From positions 15,066,001-15,130,000 of the forward strand of contig CM114275.1 in NCBI GenBank assembly GCA_050084515.1: a stretch of DNA of 64,000 bases, written 5' to 3'. The stretch is from Blasia pusilla (lineage: Eukaryota; Marchantiophyta; Marchantiopsida; Blasiales). The notes under the pieces were generated by a model. That model saw only the letters and a list, made by a program, of their open reading frames with translations, made no database searches and had not been told where the DNA came from. The first letter of the stretch is position 1. Every line of letters begins with the position of its first letter. The translations under genes were made by a program, and so were the position numbers. Of this stretch, positions 62,240 to 64,000 are shown one piece after another.

Positions 62240-63048
62240 GGAAAATCTCGAATTTCTCGCTGATCCTGAATGCTTCCGGAATTTGCTGCGTCAAATACGA
62301 GTTCTAGATGGAAAGACGGCGAAATGGATGCCATCGCCAGAATCAAGGCCAACTCCAGATTTCCATTCATTCAAAGATGGCAGTTCATGGGCCAAGGAGG
62401 CGAGGGATCTAGGGCCTATGTCTTCAAAATGTCAACCACAGGTCCGTCGAGTGGCCTCGATCTTATAGATCGAATGAGGGAAGGGGAAGATCTTTACGGG
62501 AGCTGGGTAAGCTTTGATATTTGCTATAGAGTGTTGAACGGATGGTTGACGATGGGTGCTCACGTTTATGACCATGTGGAGAAGGGACTCTAAACTATAT
62601 TTTTCTGTGAAGTAAATGCAGAAGACGTTGGCAGTTTGAAGATGTGCTGGTTACTCTTATTGGAGGTGGTGAAGGAAAACAAAAGGCCACCTCCGGAAAT
62701 TTATGGGTTCATGGCGGATAATGCACAACCTGGGTGGATTGCTATCTAGGAAGTGTTATGGGGTGGAGAGGTTCAACCGGAGAGGGAAAGGTTGGATGCT
62801 TTCCATTGGCAACAGTATGTGACCCGGTACACCAAATCTTGCATCAAGGAGAATAAGAGGACAGAGCATGTCACTCTACCCAACGCTGCAAGGACAAAGC
62901 AAAACCTTGAAGCAGGCCATGGAATGCCGGGGAAGAACTTCATGGGTGGTGGAGGAAGCATGCGATTGAGGGGAAGTACAAAGAGTTGTGCTCTTGGTTG
63001 AGTTGGTGGATCAGACGTATGAGACAATGGGGAAACTTCATGCGGCAG
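62240..63048 (+). pseudogene. Gene A copy d: DDE transposase core
   Basis: SRFPFIQRWQFMGQ leads to SWVSFDICYRVLNGWLTMGA, with the likely first catalytic Asp at 62516-62518. FFCEVNAEDVGSLKMCW follows, then YGFMADNAQPGWIAI with the likely second Asp at 62717-62719, in the same frame, and LDAFHWQQYVTRY, a C/H-type block. KYKELCSWLSWWIRRMRQWG precedes the donor GTGAGT at 63049. Spacing and blocks resemble MULE-type DDE transposases. Damage is small: TAA 62591-62593, TAG near 62750 and one frameshift near 62941. This region is absent from copy b. Confidence 0.65.
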
Positions 63049-63486
63049 GTGAGTTCACTATTTTGTCTTGTCAAGCTCACGCTGAGAATTGTTTGTAAGG
63101 TTGTAGCTCAGGGTGAGAAGCGTGGGAACTATATGGATTTCAAACCCAAGAAACCAAGCAAGTCAGTCGGATCGGACGACGGATTGCCCGAGTGTGCAAA
63201 CGGAAACCGACGGGTTGTTGCATTTGCATTTTGGTGCAACCAGTGTGCAACCCGTCGGGACCCGATGGGTCACAGAGTCGTTCATGGGATGCCTCGGCCT
63301 TGCAACCCGTCTGGTTCCGACGGGTTGCAGTAGGTGGGTTTAAGGTTACAACACGTCGGGACCCGACGGGTCGCAGAGTCGTTCATGGGATGCCTCGGGC
63401 GTACAACCCATCTGGTTCCGACAGGTCGCTTATTTCTTTGACTCTTGAGTTATTTTCATTCCCTTCTAACATTGCCGTGGTTGCAG
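63049..63486 (+). repeat. Gene A copy d intron with palindromes
   Basis: Donor CAG-GTGAGTTC and acceptor GTTGCAG-GG. It contains palindromes near 63160-63215, 63243-63275, 63300-63330, 63350-63375 and 63402-63425. Some have the GANTC-like centre, others GGGACCC. The same intron is present in copy b (19140-19230), shortened. Confidence 0.75.
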
Positions 63487-64000
63487 GGATTGAACGTTCA
63501 TGAAAATGCCCTCTGCCCCAACACAAGTGGAGCAGAAAGTGTTCATTCCTCTTGGAGGTCGTCACAAGCATGCCAACGAATTTCACTTGTGGAGGCATGC
63601 CAACAAGACCAGGCAAGAGCAATGCTACAATCTGCAGCATCCCATATCTTCCTCACAAAAGGCATAACAAAAGGAAAGGGGCCTTCGATCTACGAGCTCT
63701 ATGTCAGGGCGGGTGTGAGATCAGGTGATGAAAAAATGTATGTGGAAGCCTTCAACCGGTGCGTAGCTGGAACTCCACTCGAGCAAGACGTACACATTGG
63801 TGGGGATATTTGTGGGTGGGTTTCAAGACGTCCCATACACATGGTGGTAGAGCAGTCCGAGCGAGACTCGTGGAGATCAGATAAGTATCTTGACTTCAAG
63901 CAGGTGAAGAGACAGCATCGAGGAACGAATCCGGTGATTGATTTGGATGAGGAAATTACACCGCCCAGGTATTTGGGGACCCTGGACCCGTCCCAAATCC
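63487..64000 (+). CDS. Gene A copy d: exon with catalytic Glu block (runs off window)
   Basis: Open without a stop to the window edge, about 171 codons, in phase with the previous exon. LNVHENALCPNTSGAESVHS has the N-T-x-x-A-E-S-x-H pattern, and the likely catalytic Glu is at 63535-63537. SSWRSSQACQRISLVEACQQ and GPSIYELYVRAGVRSGDEKM follow. The first 50 residues match copy b with only a handful of conservative changes, which suggests past selection for protein. The 3' exons lie beyond the window and are represented by 17830-18840 in copy b. Confidence 0.68.

Overview
This window is repeat-dense eukaryotic nuclear DNA from a streptophyte (plant lineage). It holds nested transposons and no recognisable single-copy host gene. 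Introns with GT/AG borders, TATA boxes, AATAAA signals and plant-type Ty3/gypsy elements exclude a prokaryote. A gypsy element whose pol carries a C5-cytosine DNA methyltransferase points to a charophyte alga (Chara or Klebsormidium type), because published DNMT-bearing retrotransposons come from charophytes and dinoflagellates. The species is an inference.

The most unusual content is a repeated two-gene unit, which I call A-B. Gene A is a DDE transposase related to MULEs. Gene B, divergently transcribed, encodes a coiled-coil N-terminus, a ParB-N-like domain (IWDGNHRFMAW), a long uncharacterised middle region, and the two halves of a beta-class N4/N6 amino-methyltransferase (motif IV first, then the SAM-loop motif I). 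Three gene B copies are present: copy a (+, 3453-16223, split by a gypsy element), copy b (+, 19950-25030, with its gene A partner on - at 17830-19765) and copy c (-, 54150-59844, with gene A copy d on + from 61035 to the window end). Units b and c/d form a large inverted repeat. Their introns and intergenic DNA are packed with a palindrome whose centre is mostly GANTC. I did not see that palindrome in the retroelements.

Layout: 1-3452, gypsy G1 (+; RT, RNase H, integrase, PHD finger). 3453-3855, gene B copy a. 3856-12998, gypsy G2 (-; gag, protease, C5-DNMT, RT, RNase H, integrase, PHD) inserted in copy a. 12999-16223, remainder of copy a with a nested MITE-like insert. 17379-34160, unit b, interrupted by retroelement E1 (25355-33326, -), whose two LTRs lie in inverted orientation inside a perfect 5-bp target duplication. 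34161-36262, spacer and a gag relic. 36263-53037, chromovirus E3 (+, chromodomain), itself split by E2 (40581-50173, -), a relative of E1 that still has RT and integrase. 53155-64000, unit c/d.

Gene B plus the GANTC-centred palindromes suggests a DNA transposon that captured a bacterial or phage-type ParB-methyltransferase and may mark its own DNA. G2 does something analogous with a C5-methyltransferase. Almost every frame has stops or small frameshifts, so most entries are pseudogenes. The least damaged reading frames are G2 RT, E2 pol and ORF3, gene B exons 1-2 of copy c, and the last gene A exon.
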